A stretch of DNA of 64,000 nt, taken from the NCBI RefSeq assembly GCF_029277305.1, contig NZ_CP119526.1; one strand, written 5' to 3'. A program made the translations under genes and the position numbers. The notes under the pieces are model-generated. The model was not told where the DNA came from and made no database searches. It saw nothing but the letters and a program-made list of their open reading frames with translations. This DNA is from Guptibacillus hwajinpoensis. GTDB taxonomy: Bacteria > Bacillota > Bacilli > Bacillales > Guptibacillaceae. Shown here piece by piece: positions 17,499 to 26,589 of the stretch (position 1 is the stretch's first letter; each line of letters opens with the position of its first letter).

Positions 17499-17534
17499 AG
17501 GAGCTTTTCTAAGGAGGAAAAGCTTCTTTTTTGT
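17499..17534 (+). terminator. Rho-independent terminator
   Basis: GGAGCTTTTC pairs with GAAAAGCTTC around TAAGGAG, then TTTTTTG. It ends the DUF3231 unit. Confidence 0.85.
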
Positions 17535-17725
17535 GGAATGATAGACTGGAGTTATCGAATATACAGTTCAAATATCATAACTGGAAGAGGAATGTAGATG
17601 TAGATGTAGATGAGAGTTACTTTCGTTGTGATGACTAGACTTCACCTGGCATAGAAAAGTTAAAAGTGCTTCGTGACGAAGAAGTACCAGAAGAGATCGG
17701 GAGCTATTTTCTTAAATTAAATTAG
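17531..17725 (+). pseudogene. Broken ORF with in-frame TAG
   Basis: One frame reads on for 64 codons with a single TAG at 17636-17638. The first part ends NVDVDVDESYFRCDD and the second begins TSPGIEKLKVLRDEEVPEEI. The amino-acid make-up is protein-like on both sides of the stop, and the frame is followed by its own terminator. It has no ribosome site, and its beginning overlaps the previous terminator, so I read it as the 3' remnant of a lost gene. The short gtagat triple repeat (17594-17611) lies in it. No family recognised. Confidence 0.35.
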
Positions 17726-17731
17726 TTTACC

Positions 17732-17762
17732 GGAGCTTATCTGTATAAGGATAAGCTCTTTT
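17732..17762 (+). terminator. Rho-independent terminator
   Basis: GAGCTTATC / GATAAGCTC perfect nine-base stem, eight-base loop, then TTTTACAT. It follows the broken ORF and no intact gene. Confidence 0.75.
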
Positions 17763-17873
17763 ACATGTGTAGAAGGATGTGTTCGGAATTGAAATAAAAG
17801 GAATTTGTTGAAACCATTCCCTTCTTGCGCTCGTAGATAAAGATGAAGAAGATCAATAACGGGGGAGGACATT

Positions 17874-18809
17874 ATGGAACAACCACTGCTATCTGTCGAA
17901 AATCTTGGTAAATCCTTTAAGGATAAACAAGTTGTGAAGGATGTATCTTTTGGAGTTAAGAGAGGGAAGATTACAGCTATTCTTGGGCCAAATGGTGCTG
18001 GAAAATCGACGACTATTCGAAGTGTTATGGGAATTATGCGACCGGATAAAGGAATGGTTCAGTATCAAAACTATCCTAAACAAGGAGTTCCTCATCAGGT
18101 AGTAGGCTATTTACCAGAGGAAAGAGGATTGTACAAAAACGTTAAAATAATGGACATCATTCTATATTTTGCAGATTTGAAGGATTATCCCACAAAGAAG
18201 GCCAGAAGCCGCGCACTAGAGTATTTGAAGAAATTTGGCTTAGAGGGGAAGGACAAAGTAAAGGTTGAGGAATTATCAAAAGGGATGGCGCAAAAGACAC
18301 AGTTCATTGCTTCGATCATTCATGAACCTGAGCTATTGATTCTGGATGAACCGTTCTCAGGACTTGATCCTGTAAGTCAGGATGTATTTAAACAGGAGAT
18401 CAGGGAACTTGCTAAGAATGGAACGGCTATCTTACTTTCCTCTCATCAAATGAATCTCATCGAAGAGCTAGCAGATGATTTGCTTCTTATACATAATGGA
18501 AAAACAGTTATTCAAGGAAGTATGGAAGAGGTTAAAGAGCAGTATTCAAATTATAAGTGTGTCATCATAGGAGACAATGCAGCATCAATCTTTACCAACG
18601 TTCCATCAGTACAGAATGTGAAGCAAGATGGAAAGAAAACGGTGCTGTATTTGGAGAGAGGTATTCATATTCCTACTTGGCTTTCCCACATGCCTAAGGA
18701 AGTCATAATTCAAGAAATGACAATTGATCGAATTTCTTTGCACGAGATATTTGTTGGAATCGCTACAGAACAAAATCTAATGCAGACTGTGGGTGAAGTG
18801 CATGCGTAA
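17874..18809 (+). CDS. ABC transporter ATPase, NatA/YhaQ-type
   Basis: 311 aa. Walker A GPNGAGKSTT, YLPEERGLYKNVKIMD (typical of the YhaQ group), signature LSKGMAQK, Walker B LLILDEPFSGLDP, H-loop SSHQM, and a C-terminal DUF4162-like extension. ATG follows GGGGGAGGAC. It overlaps the permease gene by eight bases. In Bacillus, NatAB and YhaQP are ABC-2 exporters associated with sodium efflux or envelope stress; the substrate here is unproven. Confidence 0.9.
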   Translation: MEQPLLSVENLGKSFKDKQVVKDVSFGVKRGKITAILGPNGAGKSTTIRSVMGIMRPDKGMVQYQNYPKQGVPHQVVGYLPEERGLYKNVKIMDIILYFADLKDYPTKKARSRALEYLKKFGLEGKDKVKVEELSKGMAQKTQFIASIIHEPELLILDEPFSGLDPVSQDVFKQEIRELAKNGTAILLSSHQMNLIEELADDLLLIHNGKTVIQGSMEEVKEQYSNYKCVIIGDNAASIFTNVPSVQNVKQDGKKTVLYLERGIHIPTWLSHMPKEVIIQEMTIDRISLHEIFVGIATEQNLMQTVGEVHA

Positions 18810-20046
18810 TACATGGAAAGTCGCGAAATGGGAATATAAACGAAACGTTAAGAATAAATCGTTCATCATTTCCACCTTCTTGACCCCTGTGATTATCCTG
18901 ATGTTTACCTTTCTCCCAGTTTTGTTCTCTGGTTCGGATGATTCAGGTAATGAAGAAACGATGAAAGTATACATTCAAGACGAAGTAGGTGTAGCTCCTA
19001 CAGTTGAAACTTTAGTCAATAGCCAGGATTCATTGGCTTGGGATCTTGAATTTACACAAGAAGATCAGAAATCCATACTATCTTCAATAGAGGAAAATGA
19101 GAATCAAGCCTTTCTATCGATAACGGAAGATTCCATTGAAAGTGGCGTAGTTGAAGTGTACACGAGCGAGGAAGTAACAGATTCGTTCTTTAACCAGCTG
19201 CAGTTATTGAGTCAACCAATCCAAGCTTATCAATTCGAGCAGTTAGGTCTTACAGACTCTCAAATTCAACAAGTAGCAGCTGGTGTTTCGTTCGAAACAT
19301 TAGATGCAACGGAAACTTCTTCTGAAAATAGAGTCGTAGAGAAGTCAGGTTTAGGTGAGTCAGGACATATGGTTCCAGGTATAGTTTCCTTGATTGTTCT
19401 TTTTGCCATCGTTCTTACAGGAATGATGATTTTTCAAAGTGCATCACAGGAAAAGAAAGAGAAGGTTTCTGAAATTGTATTGTCCTCTCTTACACCGAGT
19501 GATTTAATGCAAGGAAAAATCATCGGCTATTTCGGTGTTGGATTAAGTCAGGTGTTCATCTGGTTAGGATTTGGAATTCCATTAGCGGCCTGGAGAATAG
19601 AGGATGTTGCCATTGTAGACAACTTACTTGTACCGGAGCTTCTTATTATGATGCTAATCGCAATATTAGGATACCTTCTGTTTGCTGCGCTGTTCGTTGG
19701 CTTTGGTTCAACAGTCGAAGATATCAACTCATCAAGTAATTTTCAAGGCTTACTGATGATGCTTCCGTTTCTACCATTGGTATTTATTCAACCAATCTTA
19801 ATAAGTCCTAACGGATTGGCAGCTACAATCGGCTCTTTTATACCATTCGCATCTCCTGCTGTATTAATTCTAAGGATGGCTATGCTTGAGGAGTGGCCTT
19901 GGATGGAGTTTGGCTTAGCTTTTGTTGTCCTTACGTTGAGTGTGTGGGGCATGATCAAACTGTCTGGCAAGATATTTGAAGTCGGCATACTTCTTTATGG
20001 CAAGAATGCAACTCCTAAAGAAATTTGGAAATGGATTAAAGCATAA
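18802..20046 (+). CDS. ABC transporter permease, NatB/YhaP-type
   Basis: 414 aa. One N-terminal helix (SFIISTFLTPVIILMFTFLP), a large extracytoplasmic domain of about 150 residues, then five or six helices starting at MVPGIVSLIVLFAIVLTGMM, the ABC2_membrane_3 layout. The cytoplasmic loop QEKKEKVSEIVLSSLTPSDL is characteristic. ATG 18802 overlaps the ATPase end, with GGGTGA just upstream; the in-frame GTG at 18793 is less well placed. It forms the exporter with 17874-18809. Confidence 0.88.
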   Translation: MRNTWKVAKWEYKRNVKNKSFIISTFLTPVIILMFTFLPVLFSGSDDSGNEETMKVYIQDEVGVAPTVETLVNSQDSLAWDLEFTQEDQKSILSSIEENENQAFLSITEDSIESGVVEVYTSEEVTDSFFNQLQLLSQPIQAYQFEQLGLTDSQIQQVAAGVSFETLDATETSSENRVVEKSGLGESGHMVPGIVSLIVLFAIVLTGMMIFQSASQEKKEKVSEIVLSSLTPSDLMQGKIIGYFGVGLSQVFIWLGFGIPLAAWRIEDVAIVDNLLVPELLIMMLIAILGYLLFAALFVGFGSTVEDINSSSNFQGLLMMLPFLPLVFIQPILISPNGLAATIGSFIPFASPAVLILRMAMLEEWPWMEFGLAFVVLTLSVWGMIKLSGKIFEVGILLYGKNATPKEIWKWIKA

Positions 20047-20143
20047 GATCGGTTGGAGTAAATTTGAATGCAGCATATTTAGATTGGTGAAATCTATGAA
20101 TGTAAGGCATCTATCTCATACTAATCTAGTAACGATTAGTAAT

Positions 20144-20177
20144 AAAAAAGGGAACCTACGGGGGTTCCCTTTTTTAC
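20144..20177. terminator. Bidirectional terminator
   Basis: AAAAAAGGGAACC / GGTTCCCTTTTTT around TACGGG; A-run and T-run on either side serve both the ABC operon and the convergent VOC gene. Confidence 0.88.
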
Positions 20178-20210
20178 CGTGAATATCATTAATAAGCTAT
20201 AACAAACCTT

Positions 20211-20630
20211 TTATTGTTGATTCATTTCATCATCTTCATACATATAAACAACTTCCCATAAATGGCCATCAACATCCTGAAATCCCCATATATACATAAA
20301 TCCATGATCTAGAGGGTCATTATAAGGTTTACCACCATTAGTTAAAGCTTTCTTCACTAGCTTATCCACTTGATCACGACTTTCAGCTGATAAGCAGAAA
20401 ATAGCTTCTGCAGAAGTAGTCGTATTGACAATTTCCTTCTTACTAAACCCTTTAAAGCTTTCTTCAATCATTATCATAGCATAAATATGATCACTGATAA
20501 TCATACAAGATGTTGTCTCATCGGAGAACTGGGGGTTAATTTCAAATCCTAGTTCCTTGAAAAAGTTGGTGGATTTCTCCAAGTCTACTACCGGTAAATT
20601 GATAAAGATATTTTTAGACGTGAATGCCAA
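20211..20630 (-). CDS. VOC family protein (lactoylglutathione lyase-like)
   Basis: 139 aa. N-terminal strand NIFINLPVVDLEKSTNFFKE and C-terminal HGFMYIWGFQDVDGHLWEVV, the usual end of the YdfO/glyoxalase-like VOC subgroup. Start is TTG at 20630, five bases after AAGGAGGAG. It lies 61 bases downstream of another VOC gene in the same direction and both end at the shared terminator. Substrate unknown. Confidence 0.8.
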   Translation of the reverse strand: MAFTSKNIFINLPVVDLEKSTNFFKELGFEINPQFSDETTSCMIISDHIYAMIMIEESFKGFSKKEIVNTTTSAEAIFCLSAESRDQVDKLVKKALTNGGKPYNDPLDHGFMYIWGFQDVDGHLWEVVYMYEDDEMNQQ

Positions 20631-20691
20631 TTTAACTCCTCCTTAAAACTGCATTTCTAAAATGCTCCTACCTTATCAATGAACTGATTTA

Positions 20692-21192
20692 TTAATGATT
20701 TTCCTGAATTTTTTTCAAAATAGTAGTATCGATTTTTTTCATTTGTAGCATTTCCTTCAACACTTTTTCGGATATTGCAGGATCTGGGTGGCTAAGTAAC
20801 TCTGAAAGACAATCAGGGACGATTTGCCAGGATACTCCGAATTTATCTTTTAACCACCCACATTGTTGTTTCGATTCGTCTCCGCCTTCAGACAGCTTTC
20901 CCCAGAAATAATCCACTTCTTCCTGATTAGCGCAGTGCACGATGAAAGAAACCGCCTCATTAAACTTAAATTGGGGGCCGCCGTTTAATGCCACAAACTT
21001 TTGTCCTTCCAATTTGAACTCTACAGTCATCACTGCGCCCTCTTCCTTACCATGTATTTCTTGGCCTGTTTTCAGGTAGTGAGTGACTTTTTCGACTTTG
21101 GAATCCTTAAATATAGAGGTATAGAACTCTACCGCTTCTTCCGCTTCGCTATCGAACCAAAAATTTGGAGTGATCTTTTGAATGTTACCCAT
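20692..21192 (-). CDS. VOC family protein (PhnB / 3-demethylubiquinone-type)
   Basis: 166 aa. Opens KITPNFWFDSEAEEAVEFYT and includes KVEKVTHYL, then CGWLKDKFGVSWQIVPD, the hallmark of the PhnB-like subgroup annotated as 3-demethylubiquinone methyltransferase domain. ATG 21192 follows AAAGGAGATCGATT; the longer frame to 21219 lacks a ribosome site. Despite the domain name these are usually not methyltransferases. It probably shares a transcript with the VOC gene at 20211. Confidence 0.82.
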   Translation of the reverse strand: MGNIQKITPNFWFDSEAEEAVEFYTSIFKDSKVEKVTHYLKTGQEIHGKEEGAVMTVEFKLEGQKFVALNGGPQFKFNEAVSFIVHCANQEEVDYFWGKLSEGGDESKQQCGWLKDKFGVSWQIVPDCLSELLSHPDPAISEKVLKEMLQMKKIDTTILKKIQENH

Positions 21193-21351
21193 AATCGATC
21201 TCCTTTCCAAATAATTCATAAACTGCCTTAGTTCATCTACATTTCACACAGTCAGCCTTTGCTGAAATCTCTATCCTAATTGCCCCTCCTTTTGTACAAG
21301 GTAATTCATGTCGCTTTTATACTAACATGGGAGATATTTAATGATTTCTTC

Positions 21352-22143
21352 TCAATTGCTATGATGTTTGATTCGATTTAAGAAATTGTTCATCAACAGT
21401 GGTAGGGAAATAAGAATCGGTGAATCTTCTATATGTGGGGGACGGAGAGTTACTTTTTGATGGGGAACCTCAGATTCAGGTTCAACAATGATTGGCTTTT
21501 TCGAACGTGATCGTAAAGTCTTATGTGGAAGCATAAAATCTTGAGCAGCCATTTCCCATGAGACGGAGGTTGCAAATAAATAATAAACGCCTGGCTCGAC
21601 GCCTTTAATCGAGAATTTTCCCAATGAAGATACAAGAGTTCCATTGAGCGGGTATCCTTCAGGGATGGGCTTGGGAAACAGACCAATCAAAATCACACCC
21701 TCAAATTGCTCGGTCGCATTAATAGTCCCATTTATGTTAGGGATGCTATTCGAAAAATTTCCTAAATCGGTCCAATCGCGAAGATGTTGCAATGAACGAA
21801 GGTGTTGGCTGGCCTTGGTAACCGTATTTCGGAATTGTGCAGGAGTCATTCCCACCTTCTCTGTAAACCTCGTAGTAAAAGTTCCTAAACTTTGTTGTCC
21901 GATTTCCATACCGATATCCCGCACGCGCAAATTCGTATTTAATAGTAAATCTTTGGCCATTTGAAGGCGTAGCGCTGATATGTAATATAAAGGAGGAAGA
22001 CCAATAGTTTCCTTGAAAATACGATTGAAATGATAGCGGCTATAGCCAGCCTGATTAGCTAAGTCAGAAAGAGTCACTGAATCGCATAAATGCGCTTTTA
22101 TATATTTAAGGACCTGTTCGATTTCCGGATAAGCTTTCGTCAT
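21352..22143 (-). CDS. AraC-family transcriptional regulator
   Basis: 263 aa. The AraC double HTH is N-terminal (residues about 8-105): VTLSDLANQAGYSRYHFNRIFKE, then VRDIGMEIGQQSLGTFTTRF and VGMTPAQFR. The C-terminal 150 residues form a separate sensing domain of unknown ligand. ATG 22143 follows GAAGGGAG. It lies upstream of the two VOC genes in the same direction (159 bases), so it may control them. Confidence 0.88.
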   Translation of the reverse strand: MTKAYPEIEQVLKYIKAHLCDSVTLSDLANQAGYSRYHFNRIFKETIGLPPLYYISALRLQMAKDLLLNTNLRVRDIGMEIGQQSLGTFTTRFTEKVGMTPAQFRNTVTKASQHLRSLQHLRDWTDLGNFSNSIPNINGTINATEQFEGVILIGLFPKPIPEGYPLNGTLVSSLGKFSIKGVEPGVYYLFATSVSWEMAAQDFMLPHKTLRSRSKKPIIVEPESEVPHQKVTLRPPHIEDSPILISLPLLMNNFLNRIKHHSN

Positions 22144-22375
22144 AATACACCATACTCCCTTCTAAAATATAAACTTAGAATCCTTGATGAGAGTATCTGT
22201 CATATTAAATGATTTCCATAATTTAAAGCTAAGTCCTGCAAAAAGTCTTTTTAGTATTCGTTTACGAATGGCCATTTTCATATTGGTTTCCTAATAGTCC
22301 AGACTTTTTTCCTATTAAACCACTACTTTTGATATACTACCTGTAATTTGGTACTTAATGAAGTAGGTGAAAAGC

Positions 22376-24298
22376 ATGAATCGACGGCAGCAAAAACTAT
22401 TGCTGATGTTACTAGAAAGTAAAGAGACGCAGCTTGTTAGTAAACTCGCTTCTCGTCTTTCTTGTTCAGAGAAGACCGTTCGAAACGATCTTGGGACAAT
22501 AAAAGAATATATAGAAAGTGAAACGAATGGTGAGCTAATCAAGAAACCAGGACTTGGTGTCTATATTGAGGTTGAGGAATATGAACGAAATCGACTCTTC
22601 CAAACCTATTCATTTATAGATACAAAGAAAGAAGATGTGATTGAACGTCAGCGAAAAGTTGAAATCGCATACGAGTTGTTGATAACAAAAGCTCCTATTT
22701 CGATTCAAACTCTTTCAGAGCGTTATTATGTGAATCGGCCTATTATTCGAAAAGAACTGGAGGACATTCGGATTTGGCTAAAGGCGTATGAGTTAGATGT
22801 TCATTTGAAACAAAAAATTGGTCTTCGTATTGAAGGGGATGAGATGGCGAGAAGGAAGGCTATTTCTAATTTAAGTGAGGTTGTAAATGATGAACCCCTT
22901 GTTCACTCATTTCTTAAAAAGCAATTTTCTTCTTATGAAATTAGCCTGGTTGAGAACGAATTAAGAACTTTACAGGATAAGCATGGGATTTCTTATACAG
23001 ACGAAGCATATGAAAATCTCCTTCTGCATACCCTTTTTACGGTCAAGCGAGTAAAGCAAAGACAGATCATCACGCTTCGTGACAAAGATTTCGACAGAGT
23101 TACGTCAACGGCCGAATATACTTGGGCGAAGGAGATGTTAAAGAAGCTTGAAATCGTATTTGTCGCTCATTTTCCTCAGGAAGAAATTGCTTATCTAGCG
23201 CTTCATTTTATTGGCGGAAAACGTCGTGACTTAAGGGAAGCCGAGTTAGAAATCGATCCGATCGCAAAAGAACTTGTTGAGAGGATGACAGAGCTGACAT
23301 CTCTGTCATTTCATGAAGACGACGCTTTAATGGAAGGGCTTCGAGTTCATCTGTATGCTGCGTTAAACCGGATTACATATGGACTTTCGTTTACAAATCC
23401 GATGCTGCAGGATATTAAGCATATGTATCCTTATTTATTCGATCTTCTTATTGGTATTGCTTCAGAGTTTAGTGAGAAACATGCCATCAACATTCCAGAA
23501 GATGAGGTGGCCTATTTAACGCTGCATTTTGAGGCTGCAGTTGAACGCCTTCATTCTAATAGAGGAAAAAGAAAAAGAGCGGTTATTGTATGTCATTTAG
23601 GAGTCGGAATGTCGCAACTCCTTCGGTCGAAGCTTGAGCGCAAGTTCGCTTCGCTTACCATTCTTGATTGTATTTCTAGGGGAGATTTGTCTTCTTTCTT
23701 GAAGAAAGAGGAGTTAGATTTGGTCATCTCAACCGTTACCCTTGATACATTGCAGTCAATTCCGTCAATCGTTATCTCTCCCTTACTAAATATCGAGGAA
23801 GAAAGTAGGCTCGAGGCATTCATTGAGAGTATCGATCGTACAAAGCGTGGCTCGATGATTACAACGTATGTAAAGCCTGAATTTGTGTTTGTCTATCATG
23901 AACCTGTTCATCGATTTAAGGTCATTGAAGAACTGGCGAACGCACTCTACCACAGTGGCTATGTGAAGAGGGAGTATGCCGCACGTGCGCTTGAAAGAGA
24001 ACGAACATCTTCTACAAACATTGGGTCAGGTATTTCGATCCCTCATGGTGATCCCACGTTGATTCAGGACTCTGCGATTGCGGTTGCTGTTATGAAAGAA
24101 CCCATCGAATGGGAGAGAGAAAACGTGAGCCTAGTCTTTTTGCTAGCGGTGAAAAATGATAAAAGTGAGGAAACGAGAGCCCTTTTTCGAGAAATTTCAA
24201 CTCTTAGTGAAAACCCACTAGTATTAAAGGAGGTTGTGAGTCAGACGAACCCTCAAGCCGTTATTGATAGCCTTAGAGGAACCAATCCTTCGAAATAG
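22376..24298 (+). CDS. PRD-containing PTS transcriptional activator (ManR-like)
   Basis: 640 aa. N-terminal HTH (SKLASRLSCSEKTVRNDLGT), second helical DNA-binding region, PRD1 (about 185-290, His in LLLHTLFTVKR and LALHFIGGKRR), PRD2 (about 300-395, His in LRVHLYAALNR and LTLHFEAAVER). These are followed by an EIIB-like module (CHLGVGMSQLL) and an EIIA-like module (IGSGISIPHGDP, phosphorylatable His). Activity of such proteins is set by PTS phosphorylation. It directly precedes the EIIBCA gene, as manR precedes manP in B. subtilis. ATG 22376 sits six bases after TAGGTG. Confidence 0.92.
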   Translation: MNRRQQKLLLMLLESKETQLVSKLASRLSCSEKTVRNDLGTIKEYIESETNGELIKKPGLGVYIEVEEYERNRLFQTYSFIDTKKEDVIERQRKVEIAYELLITKAPISIQTLSERYYVNRPIIRKELEDIRIWLKAYELDVHLKQKIGLRIEGDEMARRKAISNLSEVVNDEPLVHSFLKKQFSSYEISLVENELRTLQDKHGISYTDEAYENLLLHTLFTVKRVKQRQIITLRDKDFDRVTSTAEYTWAKEMLKKLEIVFVAHFPQEEIAYLALHFIGGKRRDLREAELEIDPIAKELVERMTELTSLSFHEDDALMEGLRVHLYAALNRITYGLSFTNPMLQDIKHMYPYLFDLLIGIASEFSEKHAINIPEDEVAYLTLHFEAAVERLHSNRGKRKRAVIVCHLGVGMSQLLRSKLERKFASLTILDCISRGDLSSFLKKEELDLVISTVTLDTLQSIPSIVISPLLNIEEESRLEAFIESIDRTKRGSMITTYVKPEFVFVYHEPVHRFKVIEELANALYHSGYVKREYAARALERERTSSTNIGSGISIPHGDPTLIQDSAIAVAVMKEPIEWERENVSLVFLLAVKNDKSEETRALFREISTLSENPLVLKEVVSQTNPQAVIDSLRGTNPSK

Positions 24299-24305
24299 TT
24301 CAAAT

Positions 24306-24320
24306 TTCCGGAAGTTCCGG
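24306..24320. promoter_or_regulatory. Possible activator site upstream of EIIBCA
   Basis: TTCCGG occurs twice, separated by AAG, in the 98-base gap between regulator and transporter. The first is also the palindrome TTCCGGAA. The placement about 75 bases before the start would suit binding by the ManR-like activator. This is inferred from position only. Confidence 0.35.
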
Positions 24321-24396
24321 TAAACATTCTTTCTTTATTCCCTCCATTAATAAGATAGGATATGTGTAAGCGATATCATGAAAAAGGGGGATGAAC

Positions 24397-26325
24397 ATGA
24401 AGTTGTTAGCGATTACATCTTGTCCGAACGGGATTGCCCATACGTACATGGCAGCGGAGAATTTACAAAAGGCTGCTGAAAAACTGGGTGTCGAGATGAA
24501 AGTAGAAACGCAAGGGTCGATTGGCGTTGAAAATGAATTTACGGAAAAGGACATTCAAGAAGCTGATGGGATTATCATTGCAGCTGATAAGACGGTTGTG
24601 AAGGACCGGTTCAACGGCAAAAAATTACTTAGCGTTGGTGTTCAGGAAGGAATTCGAAATCCTGAAGGGTTGATCAAGAAACATCAGAACGGCGACGTGC
24701 CAGAATATCATAGTAGTGGAACTGAAGCTGCAAAAAGCGAGAAGAAAGGGAAAGAAAATCCGATCTACCGTCATCTTATGAACGGTGTTTCATATATGAT
24801 CCCGTTTATTGTGGTCGGGGGACTGTTGATTGCTATCGCACTTACAATTGGAGGGAAACCAACCGAGAATGGACTTGTGATCCCTGAAGGTTCTTTCTGG
24901 AAAACGATTGAACAGCTTGGCGGCGCGTCATTTACGTTCATGATTCCGATTCTTGCCGGATTTATTGCCTACAGTATCGCCGATCGACCTGGTCTCGCAC
25001 CGGGTATAATTGGGGGATACATTGCGGCGAATGGGAGCTTTTATGGAAGTGAAGCTGGAGCAGGATTCATCGGAGGTATCATCGCTGGTTTCCTCGCAGG
25101 TTACGTTGCGCTGGCGATTAAGAAGGTTAAGGTTCCGAAATCTGTCCAGCCGATCATGCCGATCATCATCATTCCGGTTTTTGCATCACTCATTGTTGGG
25201 CTAGCTTTTGTATTTCTCATTGGTGCTCCGGTAGCGCAAGTATTTGTAACACTAACGGACTGGCTTGCAGGCATGCAGGGAACAAGCTCGATTCTTCTAG
25301 CAGTTATCCTTGGCGCGATGATTTCATTCGACATGGGTGGTCCTGTTAACAAGGTTGCCTTCCTATTCGGAGCAGCTATGATCGGAGAAGGAAACTACGA
25401 AATTATGGGTCCGATCGCAGCAGCGATCTGTATCCCTCCTATTGGGATGGGCCTTGCAACATTTCTTAAGAAACGAAAGTATCAGGAAGCAGAAATCGAA
25501 ACAGGTAAAGCATCGTTTACAATGGGGCTATTTGGAATTACGGAAGGCGCGATTCCGTTCGCTGCCCAAGATCCGCTCCGCGTTATTCCAAGCATTATGG
25601 CAGGCTCGATCACAGGTTCAGTGATCGCCATGATGGGGAATGTTGGCGACAGAGTTGCTCACGGTGGTCCGATTGTAGCGGTACTAGGTGCGGTTGATAA
25701 CGTGGTCATGTTCTTTGTAGCTGTCATTGCAGGTGCATTCGTCACAGCATTACTGGTTAATACGCTGAAAAAAGACGTTACTAAGATGGAGCTTGCCGGC
25801 GAAGGGGTACAAGTAGAGGCTGCAACAGCTCATGAGGAGACACCTCCTGTTTCAAAAGTAACAGAGGTTACGAAACTAACAGATATCATGAACGAAAACT
25901 TGATTAACATCAATATAAAAGGTTCAAAAAGAGACGACGTAATCGATGAAATGATCGGTATGCTTGAAATGGAAAACGTACTTGAGTCGACAGAAGACTT
26001 TAGGGACGCAATTCTTGCAAGAGAAAATGAAAGCTCGACAGGAATCGGTATGAACATTGCCATTCCTCATGGAAAATCACCAGCTGTTTCAGAACCTCGC
26101 GTAGTGTTTGGCATCAAGCGCGAAGGAATCGATTGGAACAGTCTCGATGGAACAGAAGCACGACTGATCTTTATAATTGCCGTTCCGAAAGAGAGCGAAG
26201 GAGATGCACACTTAAAAATTCTACAGATGCTTTCAAGAAAACTAATGGACGATGATTTTCGAGAGCAGTTGTTAGAAGTGAAGTCGGATGAAGAAGCGTA
26301 TGAACTATTGAAACAGGTGCAGTGA
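24397..26325 (+). CDS. PTS fructose/mannose-type EIIBCA transporter
   Basis: 642 aa. EIIB at the N-terminus with active Cys in ITSCPNGIAHTYMAAE. EIIC follows, about 120-465, with eight or more helices and the conserved GGPVNKVAFLFG and ITEGAIPFAAQDP. EIIA is at the C-terminus with phosphorylatable His in GIGMNIAIPHGK. It takes up and phosphorylates a hexose at the membrane. ATG 24397 is favoured over 24391 because GGGGG directly abuts the latter. No isomerase gene follows, unlike the manPA operon, so fructose, mannose or a related hexose are all possible. A terminator follows at 26352. Confidence 0.93.
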   Translation: MKLLAITSCPNGIAHTYMAAENLQKAAEKLGVEMKVETQGSIGVENEFTEKDIQEADGIIIAADKTVVKDRFNGKKLLSVGVQEGIRNPEGLIKKHQNGDVPEYHSSGTEAAKSEKKGKENPIYRHLMNGVSYMIPFIVVGGLLIAIALTIGGKPTENGLVIPEGSFWKTIEQLGGASFTFMIPILAGFIAYSIADRPGLAPGIIGGYIAANGSFYGSEAGAGFIGGIIAGFLAGYVALAIKKVKVPKSVQPIMPIIIIPVFASLIVGLAFVFLIGAPVAQVFVTLTDWLAGMQGTSSILLAVILGAMISFDMGGPVNKVAFLFGAAMIGEGNYEIMGPIAAAICIPPIGMGLATFLKKRKYQEAEIETGKASFTMGLFGITEGAIPFAAQDPLRVIPSIMAGSITGSVIAMMGNVGDRVAHGGPIVAVLGAVDNVVMFFVAVIAGAFVTALLVNTLKKDVTKMELAGEGVQVEAATAHEETPPVSKVTEVTKLTDIMNENLININIKGSKRDDVIDEMIGMLEMENVLESTEDFRDAILARENESSTGIGMNIAIPHGKSPAVSEPRVVFGIKREGIDWNSLDGTEARLIFIIAVPKESEGDAHLKILQMLSRKLMDDDFREQLLEVKSDEEAYELLKQVQ

Positions 26326-26351
26326 AAGTAGGAATCTAAGGAAATGAAGTG

Positions 26352-26386
26352 GAGTTGGTCATTCAAATGATCAACTCTATTTTTTC
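26352..26386 (+). terminator. Rho-independent terminator
   Basis: GAGTTGGTCATT / AATGATCAACTC stem with one wobble, then TATTTTTT. It ends the PTS unit. Confidence 0.85.
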
Positions 26387-26589
26387 GGTCTATACTAATA
26401 GAAGAAAAGCGAATGATTTGGAAATTGCCAGTATATCACTCCAAACCCATAACTCATTCCCTTGCACTTTTCGTTAAATCATTTTAAAGTATATAATGGT
26501 TGAGATATAACGTAACTGACATGGATAAAACAATCATCATTTATAAATATGGGATCATGTGTCTCTTAAGGAAAGGGTTCAGATAGATT

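Noticed and set aside
17594..17611. gtagat tandem triplet
   Set aside because: Three units only; a simple-sequence run without evident function.
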